A DNA stretch of 64,000 bases, taken from assembly GCF_900141795.1 (NCBI RefSeq), contig NZ_FSRE01000003.1, positions 186,001 to 250,000 of the forward strand, given 5' to 3'. The translations under genes and the position numbers were made by a program. This document shows, in pieces, positions 38,613 through 48,113 of this stretch (the stretch's first letter is position 1; each line of letters begins with the position of its first letter). The stretch comes from Sulfurivirga caldicuralii (GTDB taxonomy: Bacteria; Pseudomonadota; Gammaproteobacteria; Thiomicrospirales; Thiomicrospiraceae). The notes below the pieces were generated by a model. That model had not been told where the DNA came from, made no database searches, and saw only the letters and a program-made list of their open reading frames with translations.

Positions 38613-39529
38613 TATTTGCCCTCCTTCACCAGCGGGAAGCCCAGCGCTTCACGACGATCGTAATAGGCCTGCGCCACCTGACGCGCCATGTTGCGCACGC
38701 GCCCGATAAAGCGGGCGCGCTCGGTGACACTGATGGCGTGGCGTGCATCCAGCAGGTTGAAGGTATGCGATGCCTTGAGCACCTGCTCGTAGGCTGGTAG
38801 GGGCAGTCCATCATGGATCAGCTTTTCAAATTCCGCCTCGCACTCTTCAAAGTGGCGGAACAGCACCTCGGTATTGGCCTTCTCAAAGTTGTAGGTGGAC
38901 ATTTCCACCTCATTCTGGTGGAACACGTCGCCGTAGGTGACCGGTCCGTCGGGCCCTTCCACCCACACCAGATCGAATACGGAGTCCACGCCCTGCAGAT
39001 ACATGGCGATACGCTCCAGCCCGTAGGTGATCTCACCGGTGACAGGGCGGCACTCCAGCCCGCCCACCTGCTGGAAGTAGGTGAACTGAGTCACCTCCAT
39101 GCCGTTGAGCCACACTTCCCAGCCCAGCCCCCAGGCGCCCAGGGTGGGCGATTCCCAGTTGTCTTCCACGAAGCGGATGTCGTGCACCAGCGGGTCGATG
39201 CCCAGCATGCGCAGCGAGTTCAGATAGAGATCCTGAATGTCGTCGGGCGAGGGCTTGAGCACCACCTGAAACTGATAGTAGTGCTGCAGGCGGTTGGGGT
39301 TCTCGCCATAGCGGCCGTCGGTGGGGCGGCGGCACGGCTGCACATAGGCGGCGCGCCAGGGCTCCGGCCCGATGGCGCGCAGGAAAGTGGCCGGGTGAAA
39401 GGTGCCCGCGCCCATTTCCATGTCGTAGGGTTGCATGACCACGCAGCCCTGCTGCGCCCAGTAGTTTTCGAGGGTGTGAATCAGCCCCTGAAAGGTGCTG
39501 ACCTGTGGGTTATCGGTAATCGCTGCCAC
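38612..39529 (-). CDS. glyQ: Glycyl-tRNA synthetase alpha subunit
   Basis: Catalytic alpha chain of GlyRS, class II. The family core begins [19 protein letters not shown] and contains [36 protein letters not shown] and GITYGLER-like [15 protein letters not shown]. No ATG fits the start. The open frame runs 54 codons further up, but GTG 39529 ([13 protein letters not shown]) gives 305 residues, close to the E. coli length; TTG 39538 is a second choice. Confidence 0.95.
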   Translation of the reverse strand: MAAITDNPQVSTFQGLIHTLENYWAQQGCVVMQPYDMEMGAGTFHPATFLRAIGPEPWRAAYVQPCRRPTDGRYGENPNRLQHYYQFQVVLKPSPDDIQDLYLNSLRMLGIDPLVHDIRFVEDNWESPTLGAWGLGWEVWLNGMEVTQFTYFQQVGGLECRPVTGEITYGLERIAMYLQGVDSVFDLVWVEGPDGPVTYGDVFHQNEVEMSTYNFEKANTEVLFRHFEECEAEFEKLIHDGLPLPAYEQVLKASHTFNLLDARHAISVTERARFIGRVRNMARQVAQAYYDRREALGFPLVKEGK

Positions 39530-39650
39530 GGTTTTCAACCTGCTTTCGTTCGCTTGAATGGGCGAAATTATAAGGGCTTGCTTGCCCGCTTGGCTTGCAA
39601 TAGCACACAAGTCGCTTAGAATTGATGTTATAAACTCTTGAGAACTCTGT

Positions 39651-40991
39651 ATGGCCGCACTGCTACAACGCTCCCGCTCTCTGCTTCTCACCCTTCTGGT
39701 GGGGGTGGTTCTGACCTTTACCCTGTTTCATGCCATGAGCGGTCGCGCAGCCAACGACGATGCCGGCCAGCTGGCACTACTCAAACTGCCACTGCCGCCC
39801 CTGCCCCAGGCGGACAACACGGCCCCGCAGGCCTGGGAATCGAACACCCCTGACCACGCCACTAAAACGAACCCTGCACCATCCGCCACGCAAAAAACCG
39901 TTCAGGCGGGCAAGAACGATGTATTCAGCACCGTGCTCATGCGCGCTGGCGTGGATTACAACACCATCGATACACTGGCCAAACTGGATCATACCGAGCG
40001 AAAACTGGTGCTGATCCATCCCGGCGACCGCTTCACCGTGGTATTCGACGCGAAGCAGCAGCCCGAGCGCATTATCCGCCATGTCAACGCCGTCACCGAC
40101 ATCGTGGCGGAACGAGGGGCCGAAGGCTGGAAGATCAACACCCTCAAAAAGCCGGTGGATATCATCATCACCATGGCCCAGGGCACTATCGAAGACAGCC
40201 TGTATGACGCCGGCAAGCAGGCGGGACTCTCCGATAAGACCATCATGGCACTTGCCAACCTCTATCAGTGGGATATCGACTTCGCCCGCCAGCTGCGTCC
40301 CGGCGACACCTTCAAGGTCATCTATGAAAAGCGCTACCTTGACGGCGCCTATCTGGGGGACGGGCGCATACTCGCCGCCGAAGTGCATACCAGCGGCAAG
40401 ACCTACACCGCCTTCGCCCTGCGCGACGCATCGGGCAAAATCATCGGCTACTACGATGAGGACGGCCACAATCTACGCAAGGCCTTCATGCGTAACCCGG
40501 TGGATTTCGTGCACATCACCTCCCGCTTTACCCGCAAGCGCTGGCACCCCACCCAGCACAAATGGAAAGCGCACCGCGGCGTGGACTACGGTGGCAAAAT
40601 CGGCACGCCGGTGCACGTCACCGGCAACGGACGCGTCACCTTCAAGGGGTGGAAAACCGGCTACGGGCGCGTGGTCTTTGTACAGCATGGACGCAGGTAC
40701 ACCACGGTCTATGCGCACCTGTCCCGTTTCGGCAAGATCCGCAAGGGCAGCTATGTGAAAATGGGGCAGACCATCGGTTATATCGGCCAGAGCGGCTGGG
40801 CCACCGGCCCCCATTTGCATTACGAGTTCCGCATCGACGGAAAACACAAGGATCCTCTGCTGGTAAAGTTCCCGGACGCCTCCCCGGTACCCGCGCAATA
40901 CAAAAGCGCCTTTCAGGCGCAGAGCCGTTTCCTGATGGCGCAGCTGCAGCGGCTCGACACGGCCCACCAGCTGGCGCAGTCATTTGAATAA
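39651..40991 (+). CDS. M23-family peptidoglycan DD-endopeptidase (MepM/OapA type)
   Basis: Periplasmic zinc endopeptidase that cuts peptide cross-links during cell-wall growth. The 446-residue product has an N-terminal membrane anchor ([17 protein letters not shown]), a Pro-rich linker, an OapA/LysM-like middle region ([20 protein letters not shown]) and a C-terminal LytM domain. The zinc ligands lie in HRGVDYGG and GPHLHYEFR. It is directly followed by anmK, the usual pairing of cell-wall turnover genes. Confidence 0.94.
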   Translation: MAALLQRSRSLLLTLLVGVVLTFTLFHAMSGRAANDDAGQLALLKLPLPPLPQADNTAPQAWESNTPDHATKTNPAPSATQKTVQAGKNDVFSTVLMRAGVDYNTIDTLAKLDHTERKLVLIHPGDRFTVVFDAKQQPERIIRHVNAVTDIVAERGAEGWKINTLKKPVDIIITMAQGTIEDSLYDAGKQAGLSDKTIMALANLYQWDIDFARQLRPGDTFKVIYEKRYLDGAYLGDGRILAAEVHTSGKTYTAFALRDASGKIIGYYDEDGHNLRKAFMRNPVDFVHITSRFTRKRWHPTQHKWKAHRGVDYGGKIGTPVHVTGNGRVTFKGWKTGYGRVVFVQHGRRYTTVYAHLSRFGKIRKGSYVKMGQTIGYIGQSGWATGPHLHYEFRIDGKHKDPLLVKFPDASPVPAQYKSAFQAQSRFLMAQLQRLDTAHQLAQSFE

Positions 40992-42065
40992 ATGAATGTT
41001 CTGGGGGTTCTGAGCGGCACCAGCGCGGACGGCATCGACCTTGGGCTGTGCCGTATTGAGGCCGGCCGACCGATATATCTGACGGCCTTCGAAACCTTTC
41101 CCTTCCCCGCCGCCCTGCAGGACAAGCTTCGCCATCTGCCCGGCCGATCCGCCCCATTGGCACAGCTGGCCACGCTGCAGAACCAGCTGGATGCAGCCTT
41201 TGCGCAGGCGGTCAATCGCTTCCGGGCGCAGCATCGCGATCCTGTCGAACTGATCGGCTTCCATGGACAGACCCTGTGGCACGATCCCCGCCACGGCAGC
41301 AGCTGGGCGCTCGGCTCCGCGGCCGCCCTGGCGGCACGAACGGGCGTGCCTGTGGTCGCCGGCTTCCGCGACAGCGATCTGGCCCTGGGCGGCCAGGGCG
41401 CACCGCTGGCACCGCTGTTTCACGCTGAGCTGTTCGCACACCTGCCCAAACCGGCTGCGCTGGTCAATATTGGCGGCATTGCCAATGTCACTTTGCTATT
41501 GCCCGATGGCCGCATCCAGGGATGGGATACCGGTCCCGGCAACGGCATTATCGACGAGCTGATGCAGCATCACTTTGGGCAGCCCTTTGACCAAGATGGC
41601 GCCACCGCTGCCCGCGGTCGCGTAAATGATGGTCTGCTAGCCACACTGTTGCGCCACCCCTACTTCAGTGAAGCGCCCCCCAAGAGCACCGGTCGCGAAC
41701 AGTTCAACCGCGCCTGGTTTGCACGCCTGCAGGACACCCCGCTTGCCCCGGAAGATCAGGTGGCCACCGCCGCCGCCCTGACGGTCGAGACCATTGCCCG
41801 GGCGCTGGCATCCGTGGGAGCAAAAACCGTCGTGCTGATGGGCGGCGGGGCCCATAACACCACGTTGCAGGCCCTTTTGCAGGCGCATCTGCCCGAGGCA
41901 GAATTTTTCGACCTGAAAAAAGTCGGGGACCCCCCCGTGGATGCCATCGAAGCCATGCTGTTTGCCTGGCTGGCGTGGAAACGCTGGCACAACGAAGCCG
42001 TTGACTACACAGCCATCACCGGCGCCGCCCGTCCCGGCCTCTACGGCAGCGTCTGGCAGGCATAA
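40992..42065 (+). CDS. anmK: Anhydro-N-acetylmuramic acid kinase
   Basis: Phosphorylates and opens 1,6-anhydro-MurNAc from recycled peptidoglycan. The 357-residue product has the ATP-binding GVLSGTSADGIDLGL, GFHGQTLWHDP, NIGGIANVT and DTGPGNGIID. Near 305 the segment [18 protein letters not shown] replaces what is usually a TTDxxGxxxDxMEA loop; the KKVGDPP part is repeat copy 4. The start abuts the M23 gene stop. Its stop codon is the first triplet of a 258-bp repeat. Confidence 0.95.
   Translation: MNVLGVLSGTSADGIDLGLCRIEAGRPIYLTAFETFPFPAALQDKLRHLPGRSAPLAQLATLQNQLDAAFAQAVNRFRAQHRDPVELIGFHGQTLWHDPRHGSSWALGSAAALAARTGVPVVAGFRDSDLALGGQGAPLAPLFHAELFAHLPKPAALVNIGGIANVTLLLPDGRIQGWDTGPGNGIIDELMQHHFGQPFDQDGATAARGRVNDGLLATLLRHPYFSEAPPKSTGREQFNRAWFARLQDTPLAPEDQVATAAALTVETIARALASVGAKTVVLMGGGAHNTTLQALLQAHLPEAEFFDLKKVGDPPVDAIEAMLFAWLAWKRWHNEAVDYTAITGAARPGLYGSVWQA
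41916..41936 (+). repeat. Dispersed repeat copy 4 (in anmK, encodes KKVGDPP)
   Basis: Six A, GTCGGGGA, then seven C, in frame 0 of anmK. The upstream GAATTTTTCGACCTG matches, in reverse complement, the tail next to copy 5. Confidence 0.9.
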
Positions 42066-42320
42066 GACACCTTCGCAAGCCCTCTGAACGGTTGAGACAG
42101 TAGAAGTTCCGATTCGAGGCGCAGCGACCGTGGCCTGGTCTCTCTCTGCAAGCGAGATGCAACGCCACCCTGAGCCGCTACAGCCCTTCCTCCCTTGGTT
42201 GAGACGGGCCGGTGGCCTCCTCTGCGTCGCGCGCCCTGCCGCTGGCGCCAGCAAAGGGGGCGCCGCGCCTGCCATCTGCGATCATCGCCCCTGCAACACG
42301 AACACATTCAAAGGCCCATA
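42063..42320 (+). repeat. MITE-like repeat, copy 1 (after anmK)
   Basis: About 258 non-coding bases between anmK and the DUF3365 gene. They share with 47873-48113 the start CACCT-CGCAA--CTCTGAA, then GACAG, GTTCCGAT-C-AGGCG, GCAA-CGAG and GCAACGCC. The right end ATTCAAAGGCCCATAA is only a weak inverse of the left. No frame in it looks coding. It begins on the anmK TAA. Confidence 0.7.
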
Positions 42321-42323
42321 AAA

Positions 42324-42344
42324 AACCCCGCTCGCGGCGGGGCT
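42324..42344 (-). terminator. Rho-independent terminator behind the DUF3365 gene
   Basis: GC-rich stem CCCCGC / GCGGGG with short loop, followed on the minus strand by TTTTTTAT. It lies about 20 bases past the stop of the minus-strand heme protein and abuts repeat copy 1. Confidence 0.8.
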
Positions 42345-42365
42345 GCTGATGGACTCGAGTGTTGC

Positions 42366-42932
42366 TTACAGCGGCTTCTTGAAGCTGAACATACCGCGGA
42401 TATCACCCGGCTTGAAGCCGGTGGCCTGATCATGGGGATAATAGGTCTTGATGGCTTCCATCACCGGCGCATGCACATGCGCACCGTGACAGGCCACACA
42501 CACCTTGCCGGTGGGAATCGCCTTGGCGTAGCGGAACACCTTGTGGCCGTTTTCTTCCACCACTTCCCCAACTTCCAACTTCTTCACGTCTGCGCCCCGA
42601 GCCTTCTGCTGCTCAAACTGCGCCAGCACGCGCTTTTCCCACTCGTCCGGTGCATTGTTGGGGTTGCGCACCTTCGTGCTGGTGCGCTTGAGCTCCCAAC
42701 CGGTCTTTTTGGACAGCTCGGCAGTGATCTGCGGCGCCTTTTTGTGACACACGTCGATGGCGTGCACGGGGCCGCCGGATTTCATGGCCTTCTGCAGCTC
42801 GGGCTTCAGCGTGCCCAGAAACTGCCTGGCGATCTCACGCCCTTCCTCCTTGAGCGCGCTCACATCCGCATCGCCGGCCCAGGCTGTGCCTGCCATGGCC
42901 GCCATCAGCGTTGCAATCAGGGTCTTTTTCAT
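42366..42932 (-). CDS. DUF3365 (Tll0287-like) periplasmic c-type heme protein
   Basis: A 188-residue protein with a cleavable signal peptide ([19 protein letters not shown]). It has a Tll0287/DUF3365 domain ending in one heme c motif, CVACHG near 150. The N-terminal half shows [11 protein letters not shown] and [21 protein letters not shown], the family's sensor-like fold. It may act in redox sensing or small electron transfer. It is divergent from metX with a 44-base gap. Confidence 0.88.
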   Translation of the reverse strand: MKKTLIATLMAAMAGTAWAGDADVSALKEEGREIARQFLGTLKPELQKAMKSGGPVHAIDVCHKKAPQITAELSKKTGWELKRTSTKVRNPNNAPDEWEKRVLAQFEQQKARGADVKKLEVGEVVEENGHKVFRYAKAIPTGKVCVACHGAHVHAPVMEAIKTYYPHDQATGFKPGDIRGMFSFKKPL

Positions 42933-42963
42933 CGGTTGTCCTCCATCGTTGGAATGGGTCCAT

Positions 42964-42969
42964 TATAAT
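42964..42969 (+). promoter_or_regulatory. Candidate -10 box of metX
   Basis: A perfect TATAAT lies eight bases before the metX ATG (42977). No clear ribosome site lies between. No confident -35 is seen. Confidence 0.4.
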
Positions 42970-42976
42970 TTCACTC

Positions 42977-44113
42977 ATGAAAGAAAATAGTGTCGGCCTG
43001 GTCAAACCCAAGACCTTTCATGTGGATGAACCGCTGCATACCGTCAGCGGCAGCGTCATTCCTGCCTATGACCTGGTGTACGAAACCTACGGTCAGCTCA
43101 ATGCCGACAAGTCCAATGCCATTCTCATCTGTCACGCCCTCTCCGGCAACCATCATGTGGCCGGCTATTATGACGGCGATGAAAAACCGGGCTGGTGGGA
43201 GCACTATGTGGGCCCCGGCAAGCCCATCGACACTAACCGCTTCTTTGTGGTGGGCGTCAACAACCTGGGCGGCTGCCACGGCTCCACCGGCCCCGCCAGC
43301 ATCAACCCGGAAACCGGCAGACCGTGGGGTCCGGATTTCCCCATCATCACCGTCAAGGACTGGGTGGTCAGTCAGGACAAGCTGCGCGAACACCTGGGCA
43401 TCGAGCAGTGGGCGGCTGTGGTGGGCGGTTCGCTGGGCGGCATGCAGGTCATCCAGTGGGCCATCGACAGGCCGGATCGCCTGCGCCACGCAGTGGTCAT
43501 TGCCGCCGCACCGCGCCTGTCCGCGCAGAACATCGCCTTTAACGAAGTGGCGCGCACCGCCATCATGTCCGATCCCGACTTCCACGGCGGCCGCTATCTG
43601 GAGCACGGCGTGATCCCCAAGCGTGGGCTGGCACTGGCACGCATGCTCGGGCATCTCACCTACCTGTCCGATGACCTGATGGGCAAGAAGTTCGGCCGCG
43701 AGCTGCGCGACCGGCTCAAATACAACTTCGACGTGGAATTTCAGGTGGAGAGCTACCTGCGCTATCAGGGGGAGAAGTTCGCCACCCGCTCCAAATTCGA
43801 CGCCAACACCTATCTGCTCATGACCAAGGCGCTGGACTATTTCGACCCTGCCGCCGAGTATGATCACGACCTCTCTAAGGCCTTTGCCCGCGTGCAGGCC
43901 GGTTTTCTGGTGGTTTCGTTCACTTCGGACTGGCGCTTCAGCCCGGAACGCAGCGAGGAGATCGTGCGCGCGCTGCTGGACAACGACAAGAATGTCAGCT
44001 ACGCCGAAATCGAGTCCCAGCACGGCCATGACGCCTTTCTGCTGCCCAACCCATTTTATGAGGGGGTTTTCAGCGCCTACATGGACCGCGTAGCCAGGGA
44101 GGTGGGCGCATGA
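42977..44113 (+). CDS. metX: Homoserine O-acyltransferase MetX
   Basis: Activates homoserine with an acyl group (acetyl or succinyl; the donor is not decided here) in methionine synthesis. A 378-residue alpha/beta hydrolase-fold enzyme with the nucleophile in [11 protein letters not shown], Asp in [10 protein letters not shown] and His in [10 protein letters not shown]. The oxyanion region is [12 protein letters not shown]. The frame is open 22 codons upstream, but ATG 42977 fits the family. It overlaps metW by four bases. Confidence 0.95.
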   Translation: MKENSVGLVKPKTFHVDEPLHTVSGSVIPAYDLVYETYGQLNADKSNAILICHALSGNHHVAGYYDGDEKPGWWEHYVGPGKPIDTNRFFVVGVNNLGGCHGSTGPASINPETGRPWGPDFPIITVKDWVVSQDKLREHLGIEQWAAVVGGSLGGMQVIQWAIDRPDRLRHAVVIAAAPRLSAQNIAFNEVARTAIMSDPDFHGGRYLEHGVIPKRGLALARMLGHLTYLSDDLMGKKFGRELRDRLKYNFDVEFQVESYLRYQGEKFATRSKFDANTYLLMTKALDYFDPAAEYDHDLSKAFARVQAGFLVVSFTSDWRFSPERSEEIVRALLDNDKNVSYAEIESQHGHDAFLLPNPFYEGVFSAYMDRVAREVGA

Positions 44114-44745
44114 GCAGCGAAAACCGCACCCTGTCGCCCGAATTTCAGCTGATCTCCAGCTGGATCGAACCCAATAGCCGCGTGCTGGATCTGGGCTGCG
44201 GCGACGGCACCCTGCTGGCGCACCTGCAGTCAGCCCGCAACGCCAGCGGCTACGGCATGGAGCTGGACCCCAATCTGGTGATCGAGTCCATCAAAAACGG
44301 CATTAACGTCATCCAGAGCGACCTGAACAAGAAATCGCTGCTGGACTACTTCGACGAGGACAGTTTCGACTATGTCATCATGACCCAGGCGCTGCAGGTG
44401 GTGGACCGGCCGGACCTGCTGCTGGATGAAATGCTTACCATCGGCAAGCAGAGCATCGTCACCTTCCCCAACTTCGGCTACTGGAAAAACCGCGTGCAGC
44501 TGATGTTCAGCGGACGCATGCCCGAAACCGAAACCCTGCCCTACCACTGGTATGACACCCCCAACATTCATCTGTGCACCTTCAAGGACTTCGAAGCCCT
44601 GTGTGCCAAAAAGGGCTTCGAGATCGTGCGCCGCGCCGTGGTGGACCAGCAGCATCAGACCAGCCTGGGCATGACGCTGTTCCCCAACCTGCTGGGGCAG
44701 ATCGCCCTCTACCAGATCCGTCGCAAGGACCGGAGTAACGGCTGA
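44110..44745 (+). CDS. metW: Methionine biosynthesis protein MetW
   Basis: A 211-residue SAM-methyltransferase-like protein needed with MetX for homoserine acylation in many proteobacteria. It shows [16 protein letters not shown] (motif I), [18 protein letters not shown] and [13 protein letters not shown], the family signature. It is translationally coupled to metX (ATGA). Dispersed repeat copy 5 starts three bases after its stop. Confidence 0.95.
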   Translation: MSSENRTLSPEFQLISSWIEPNSRVLDLGCGDGTLLAHLQSARNASGYGMELDPNLVIESIKNGINVIQSDLNKKSLLDYFDEDSFDYVIMTQALQVVDRPDLLLDEMLTIGKQSIVTFPNFGYWKNRVQLMFSGRMPETETLPYHWYDTPNIHLCTFKDFEALCAKKGFEIVRRAVVDQQHQTSLGMTLFPNLLGQIALYQIRRKDRSNG

Positions 44746-44747
44746 GA

Positions 44748-44767
44748 GGGGGGTCCCCGACTTTTTT
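44748..44767 (-). repeat. Dispersed repeat copy 5 (directly after the metW stop)
   Basis: GGGGGGTCCCCGACTTTTTT on the plus strand, starting three bases past the metW TGA. The tail GCTGTCCGAAAATTCGGC contains a short CCGAA/TTCGG hairpin and resembles the flank of copy 4. Confidence 0.9.
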
Positions 44768-44858
44768 GCTGTCCGAAAATTCGGCACTCTCGCAAATCCC
44801 GCCCGGCGCACGCCTTGCGGGGGCCCACGCCTGAAAAAGCCCTTCTCCCAGGCAAAAA

Positions 44859-44872
44859 TTGACCCAGATCAA
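44859..44872 (+). promoter_or_regulatory. FNR/Anr-type site upstream of feoA
   Basis: TTGACCCAGATCAA matches the FNR consensus TTGAT-N4-ATCAA with one mismatch. Its centre lies about 60 bases before the start site predicted from TATAAT 44914-44919, the class I activation position. This would raise ferrous-iron uptake when oxygen is low, as known for feo in E. coli. Confidence 0.65.
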
Positions 44873-44913
44873 GATAAGAACAATTCCTATTTGCTTTCGT
44901 ATTTGTTTGTCCC

Positions 44914-44919
44914 TATAAT
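44914..44919 (+). promoter_or_regulatory. -10 box of feoABC
   Basis: A perfect TATAAT, 39 bases before the feoA ATG. It lies between the FNR-type site and the Fur-like site; the -35 region is weak, fitting an activator-dependent promoter. Confidence 0.55.
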
Positions 44920-44922
44920 GCA

Positions 44923-44941
44923 ATCAACGAAAATCATTCTC
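44923..44941 (+). promoter_or_regulatory. Candidate Fur box of feoABC
   Basis: The 19-mer matches GATAATGATAATCATTATC at 13 positions, including a full AATCATT half. It covers the predicted transcription start, so iron-loaded Fur (gene at 1757-2203) would block it. Confidence 0.5.
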
Positions 44942-44958
44942 ACTTGAAGCGAGTCACG

Positions 44959-45231
44959 ATGAACGCCAACGACAAGCTGCAGCAAATCCCAGTCTCCGAC
45001 CTCTGCGCGCTGGATCAGTGTCCGGTCGGCAGCGAATGCGAGATCTGCCAGATCAACGGCGATGCCGCCGAACGTCTGCGCCTGCTCAACCTTGGCTTTC
45101 ACCGCAAGAGCAACGTCAAGCTGCTTCAGGTACGCAACAACAACTACATCGTCTGCGTGGACGGATCTCGCTTTGCCCTCTCGAAAGACATGGCCAACAA
45201 GCTGGCCGTGCAGATGAAAAAGCGCGCCTGA
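44959..45231 (+). CDS. feoA: Ferrous iron transport protein FeoA
   Basis: A small SH3-like protein (90 residues) that supports FeoB. It shows CPVGSECEICQINGDAAERLRLLNLGF-type spacing: the family's LRLLNLGFHRKSNVKLLQV and YIVCVDGSRFALSKDMA. ATG 44959 is preferred to an upstream TTG at 44944. It heads feoABC and lies under the FNR/Fur-type control region. Confidence 0.93.
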   Translation: MNANDKLQQIPVSDLCALDQCPVGSECEICQINGDAAERLRLLNLGFHRKSNVKLLQVRNNNYIVCVDGSRFALSKDMANKLAVQMKKRA

Positions 45232-45283
45232 AGGTCCTCTCGGGCCTTTTTACGGCCCCCATTCCTGACCAGAATGCTCGGAA

Positions 45284-47611
45284 ATGCCCATGAAATCCTG
45301 TTGTGACGCCGCGCAAAAACCACCCGCCCATGCCGTCAGGGGCCAGTGGCGCATTGCCCTGCTAGGCCAGCCCAACTGTGGCAAGACCACTCTGTTCAAC
45401 CGCCTCACCGGCAGCCATCAGACCACCGGCAACTGGCCCGGCGTCACCGTGGAGCGCAAGGAAGGCACCTTTACCCTGGGCGACCGCAAGGCGCGCCTGA
45501 TCGACCTGCCCGGCGTATACAGCCTGATCGACGACAGCAAGAGCGGCAAAGACGAGCGCATCGCCCGAGACTTCCTCACCTGCCAGCCGCTGGATTTGGT
45601 GGTCAATGTGGTAGATGCCGCCGCGCTGGAGCGGCAGCTGTTTCTCACCGTGCAGCTGCTGCATATGGGCCTGCCTGCAGTGGTGGCGCTCAACCGCATC
45701 GACCTGCTGAAGTCAGCCAATCTTGAAATCGACGCCGAAAAGCTCGCCAACCTGCTGGGCTGCCCGGTGGTGCCCATTTCCGCCTACCGCAACGAGGGCA
45801 TCGATGCATTCAAGGATGCCATGCAGACCCAGCTGGACAAGCCCACTGCATTACAACTGGATCTGCCCGAACCGCTCAGACAGGTAGTGGAAGAACTGCG
45901 CACCGCTGCCGGTGACACACGTCCAACCTGCTGGCAGGCACTGCGCTGGCTGCTCGCACCGGAAGAGGCGCCGGACACCCTGCGCCAGATGGTCGAGCAT
46001 GCCCGCAGACAAGTGGAATCTGCACTGACTGAAGACATCAACCTCATCATTGCCGACCTCTATTTCAGCAAGGCGCATGAGATCGCCCAACAGGTGGTGC
46101 GTCGTACCGACCGCCTGTCCCGTTCCGCCACCGAAACCCTCGACCACCGGGCATTGCACCCCGTCCTTGGACTGCCCATCTTTTTGGGCGTCATGTATCT
46201 GGTGTTTGCCCTGTCGGTCAACCTGGGCAACGCCTTTGTGGACGCCTTCGACCTCACTGCCCAGGCCCTGTTCGTGGATGGACCGCGCCACCTGATGGAA
46301 AGCTGGGGCGCACCGCAATGGCTCATCGCGCTACTGGCCGACGGCCTCGGCGGCGGCCTGCAGGTGGTGGTCAGTTTCATTCCGGTCATCGCCTTTCTGT
46401 TCCTGTTTCTCTCCCTGCTGGAAGAATCCGGCTACATGCAGCGCGCGGCGCTGATTACCGACCGCGCCTTTCAGAAACTCGGGCTCTCCGGCCAGGCGTT
46501 CGTGCCGCTGGTGGTCGGCTTCGGCTGCAATGTACCCGCCGTCATGGCCAGCCGCACCCTGCCCAGCCTGCGCGACCGCATCATCACCATTCTGATGACC
46601 CCGTTCATGTCCTGCTCGGCCCGCCTGACGGTGTATGTACTGTTTGCCGCGGTGTTTTTCCGCGAACATGCCGCCCTGCTGGTGTTTCTGCTCTACCTCA
46701 TCGGCATTGGCGCTGCCGTGCTGACCGCCTGGCTGCTGAAACAGACCGTGCTGCCCGGGGAGCGCAAGCCGCTGTTGCTGGAGCTGCCCCGCTACCACTG
46801 GCCCTCACCGCTGAACCTGCTCATCAACGTGCGCAACAAGCTGCGTGGCTTCATTCTCGACGCCGGCAAGGTCATCGTTATCGTGGTGCTGATGCTCAAT
46901 TTCTTTAACGATCTGGGCACCGACGGCACCTTCGGCCACGCCAACAAGCCCGACTCGGTGCTGAGCACCGTGGGCAAGACCATTACGCCGCTGGTGGAAC
47001 CGCTCGGCGTGAACGAGGAAAACTGGCCGGCGACGGTCGGCCTGTTTACCGGCCTGCTAGCCAAGGAAGTGGTCGTCGGCACGCTGGATGCCCTCTACAC
47101 GCAGATGGATGGTCATGCCGCCCCTGACGAGAAAGGCCGCTACGATCTGTGGCAGACCATCAAGGCTGCCTGGGCCACCGTTCCCGCCTATTTCGCCGAG
47201 TTTGGCCATGCCCTGCTCGACCCTATTGGTCTGGGCGGCGTCATGGAAGCCAGTGCCCAAGAGGCGGGCGCCAGCGATGCGACCGCGCAGAAGATTGCCG
47301 AGCTGTTCGGCAGCACCGCCGCGGCGTTCGCCTATCTGCTGCTGATTCTGCTCTACTTCCCATGCGTCGCCACCTTTGCCGCTATCCGCCAGGAGCTGGG
47401 CTGGCGCTGGGCGATCTTTAGCGGCGGCTGGAGCATTTTTCTCGGCTATAGTGCGGCCGTCGGCTTCTATCAGGTTGCCACTTTCACTGAGCACCCGGCA
47501 CAGAGCGCGCTCTGGCTGCTGGGCATTGCCGCCGCCTGGGCACTGGCATGGTGGTGGCTGCGGCGTGCCGGACGGGACCCGAAACACAATCCGTTTCTCA
47601 ACACGGCGTGA
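45284..47611 (+). CDS. feoB: Ferrous iron transport protein FeoB
   Basis: Inner-membrane Fe(II) importer with an N-terminal G domain, 775 residues. G1 is GQPNCGKTTLFNRL, G3 DLPGVYSL and G4 NRID. A helical GDI region precedes two Gate domains with cysteine-bearing helices (VVGFGCNVPAVMASR, TPFMSCSARLTVY). The start may be ATG 45284 or ATG 45290. FeoC follows four bases later. Confidence 0.97.
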   Translation: MPMKSCCDAAQKPPAHAVRGQWRIALLGQPNCGKTTLFNRLTGSHQTTGNWPGVTVERKEGTFTLGDRKARLIDLPGVYSLIDDSKSGKDERIARDFLTCQPLDLVVNVVDAAALERQLFLTVQLLHMGLPAVVALNRIDLLKSANLEIDAEKLANLLGCPVVPISAYRNEGIDAFKDAMQTQLDKPTALQLDLPEPLRQVVEELRTAAGDTRPTCWQALRWLLAPEEAPDTLRQMVEHARRQVESALTEDINLIIADLYFSKAHEIAQQVVRRTDRLSRSATETLDHRALHPVLGLPIFLGVMYLVFALSVNLGNAFVDAFDLTAQALFVDGPRHLMESWGAPQWLIALLADGLGGGLQVVVSFIPVIAFLFLFLSLLEESGYMQRAALITDRAFQKLGLSGQAFVPLVVGFGCNVPAVMASRTLPSLRDRIITILMTPFMSCSARLTVYVLFAAVFFREHAALLVFLLYLIGIGAAVLTAWLLKQTVLPGERKPLLLELPRYHWPSPLNLLINVRNKLRGFILDAGKVIVIVVLMLNFFNDLGTDGTFGHANKPDSVLSTVGKTITPLVEPLGVNEENWPATVGLFTGLLAKEVVVGTLDALYTQMDGHAAPDEKGRYDLWQTIKAAWATVPAYFAEFGHALLDPIGLGGVMEASAQEAGASDATAQKIAELFGSTAAAFAYLLLILLYFPCVATFAAIRQELGWRWAIFSGGWSIFLGYSAAVGFYQVATFTEHPAQSALWLLGIAAAWALAWWWLRRAGRDPKHNPFLNTA

Positions 47612-47614
47612 AGC

Positions 47615-47875
47615 ATGCTTGCCCAGGTAAAACACTATATTCGCGAACGGGAACAGGTAAGCGCTGACGACATCGCGCTGCATTTTGATGTGGATCTGGA
47701 AACCGTATTCGGCTGGATGGACTACCTGCTGGCCAATGGAATGATCCAGCGCATCGATCCCCCCAGCTGCAGCACTGCGGCCTGCGGCGGCTGCGCCGCC
47801 AGCGGACCCGGTCAGGTACATTACCGCTGGCTGGGCCGCAGGGTGCGGCCCTTTCCACTCAATGTAGAGAGTTAG
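47615..47875 (+). CDS. feoC: FeoC-like winged-helix protein
   Basis: An 86-residue protein with a winged helix (QVSADDIALHFDVDLETVF, MDYLLANGMIQRID) and a cysteine-rich loop CSTAACGGCAASG, the place where FeoC binds iron or an Fe-S cluster. It is thought to protect or regulate FeoB. Its stop TAG is also the first triplet of MITE-like repeat copy 2. Confidence 0.87.
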   Translation: MLAQVKHYIREREQVSADDIALHFDVDLETVFGWMDYLLANGMIQRIDPPSCSTAACGGCAASGPGQVHYRWLGRRVRPFPLNVES

Positions 47876-48113
47876 GGCACCTCCGCAAAGCTTCTGAAAG
47901 GTCGCGACAGCTGGGGTTCCGATGCAAGGCGAGGCGTGGTGAGTACAACATGATCATGCCGTGCAAACGAGCCGCAACGCCATATTGGGCTAGAGTCGCC
48001 CTGTTCCTTCGGGTTGCGACGGGGTGGCGGCACCCGCTGCGTTGCTTGCCTTGCTTCCACTGCCCTCGCGCCTGCAGCATGAGCGCATTCAGAGATTTTG
48101 CCAAGGGGCCTTA
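47873..48113 (+). repeat. MITE-like repeat, copy 2 (between feoC and PilZ gene)
   Basis: 241 bp with imperfect terminal inverted repeats about 26 bp long: left begins TAGGGCACCTCCGCAAAG and the right end, reversed, TAAGGCCCCTTGGCAAAA. The interior resembles 42063-42320. It provides the stop codons of both neighbours (TAG of feoC, TAA of the PilZ gene) and has no coding frame. It could be a non-autonomous mobile unit. Confidence 0.75.

Noticed and set aside
42933-42976. SAM riboswitch before metX
   Set aside because: Only 44 bases separate the divergent genes, too few for any known SAM aptamer.
44773-44784. Terminator of metXW at the CCGAA/TTCGG hairpin
   Set aside because: The stem is only five pairs and no T-run follows.
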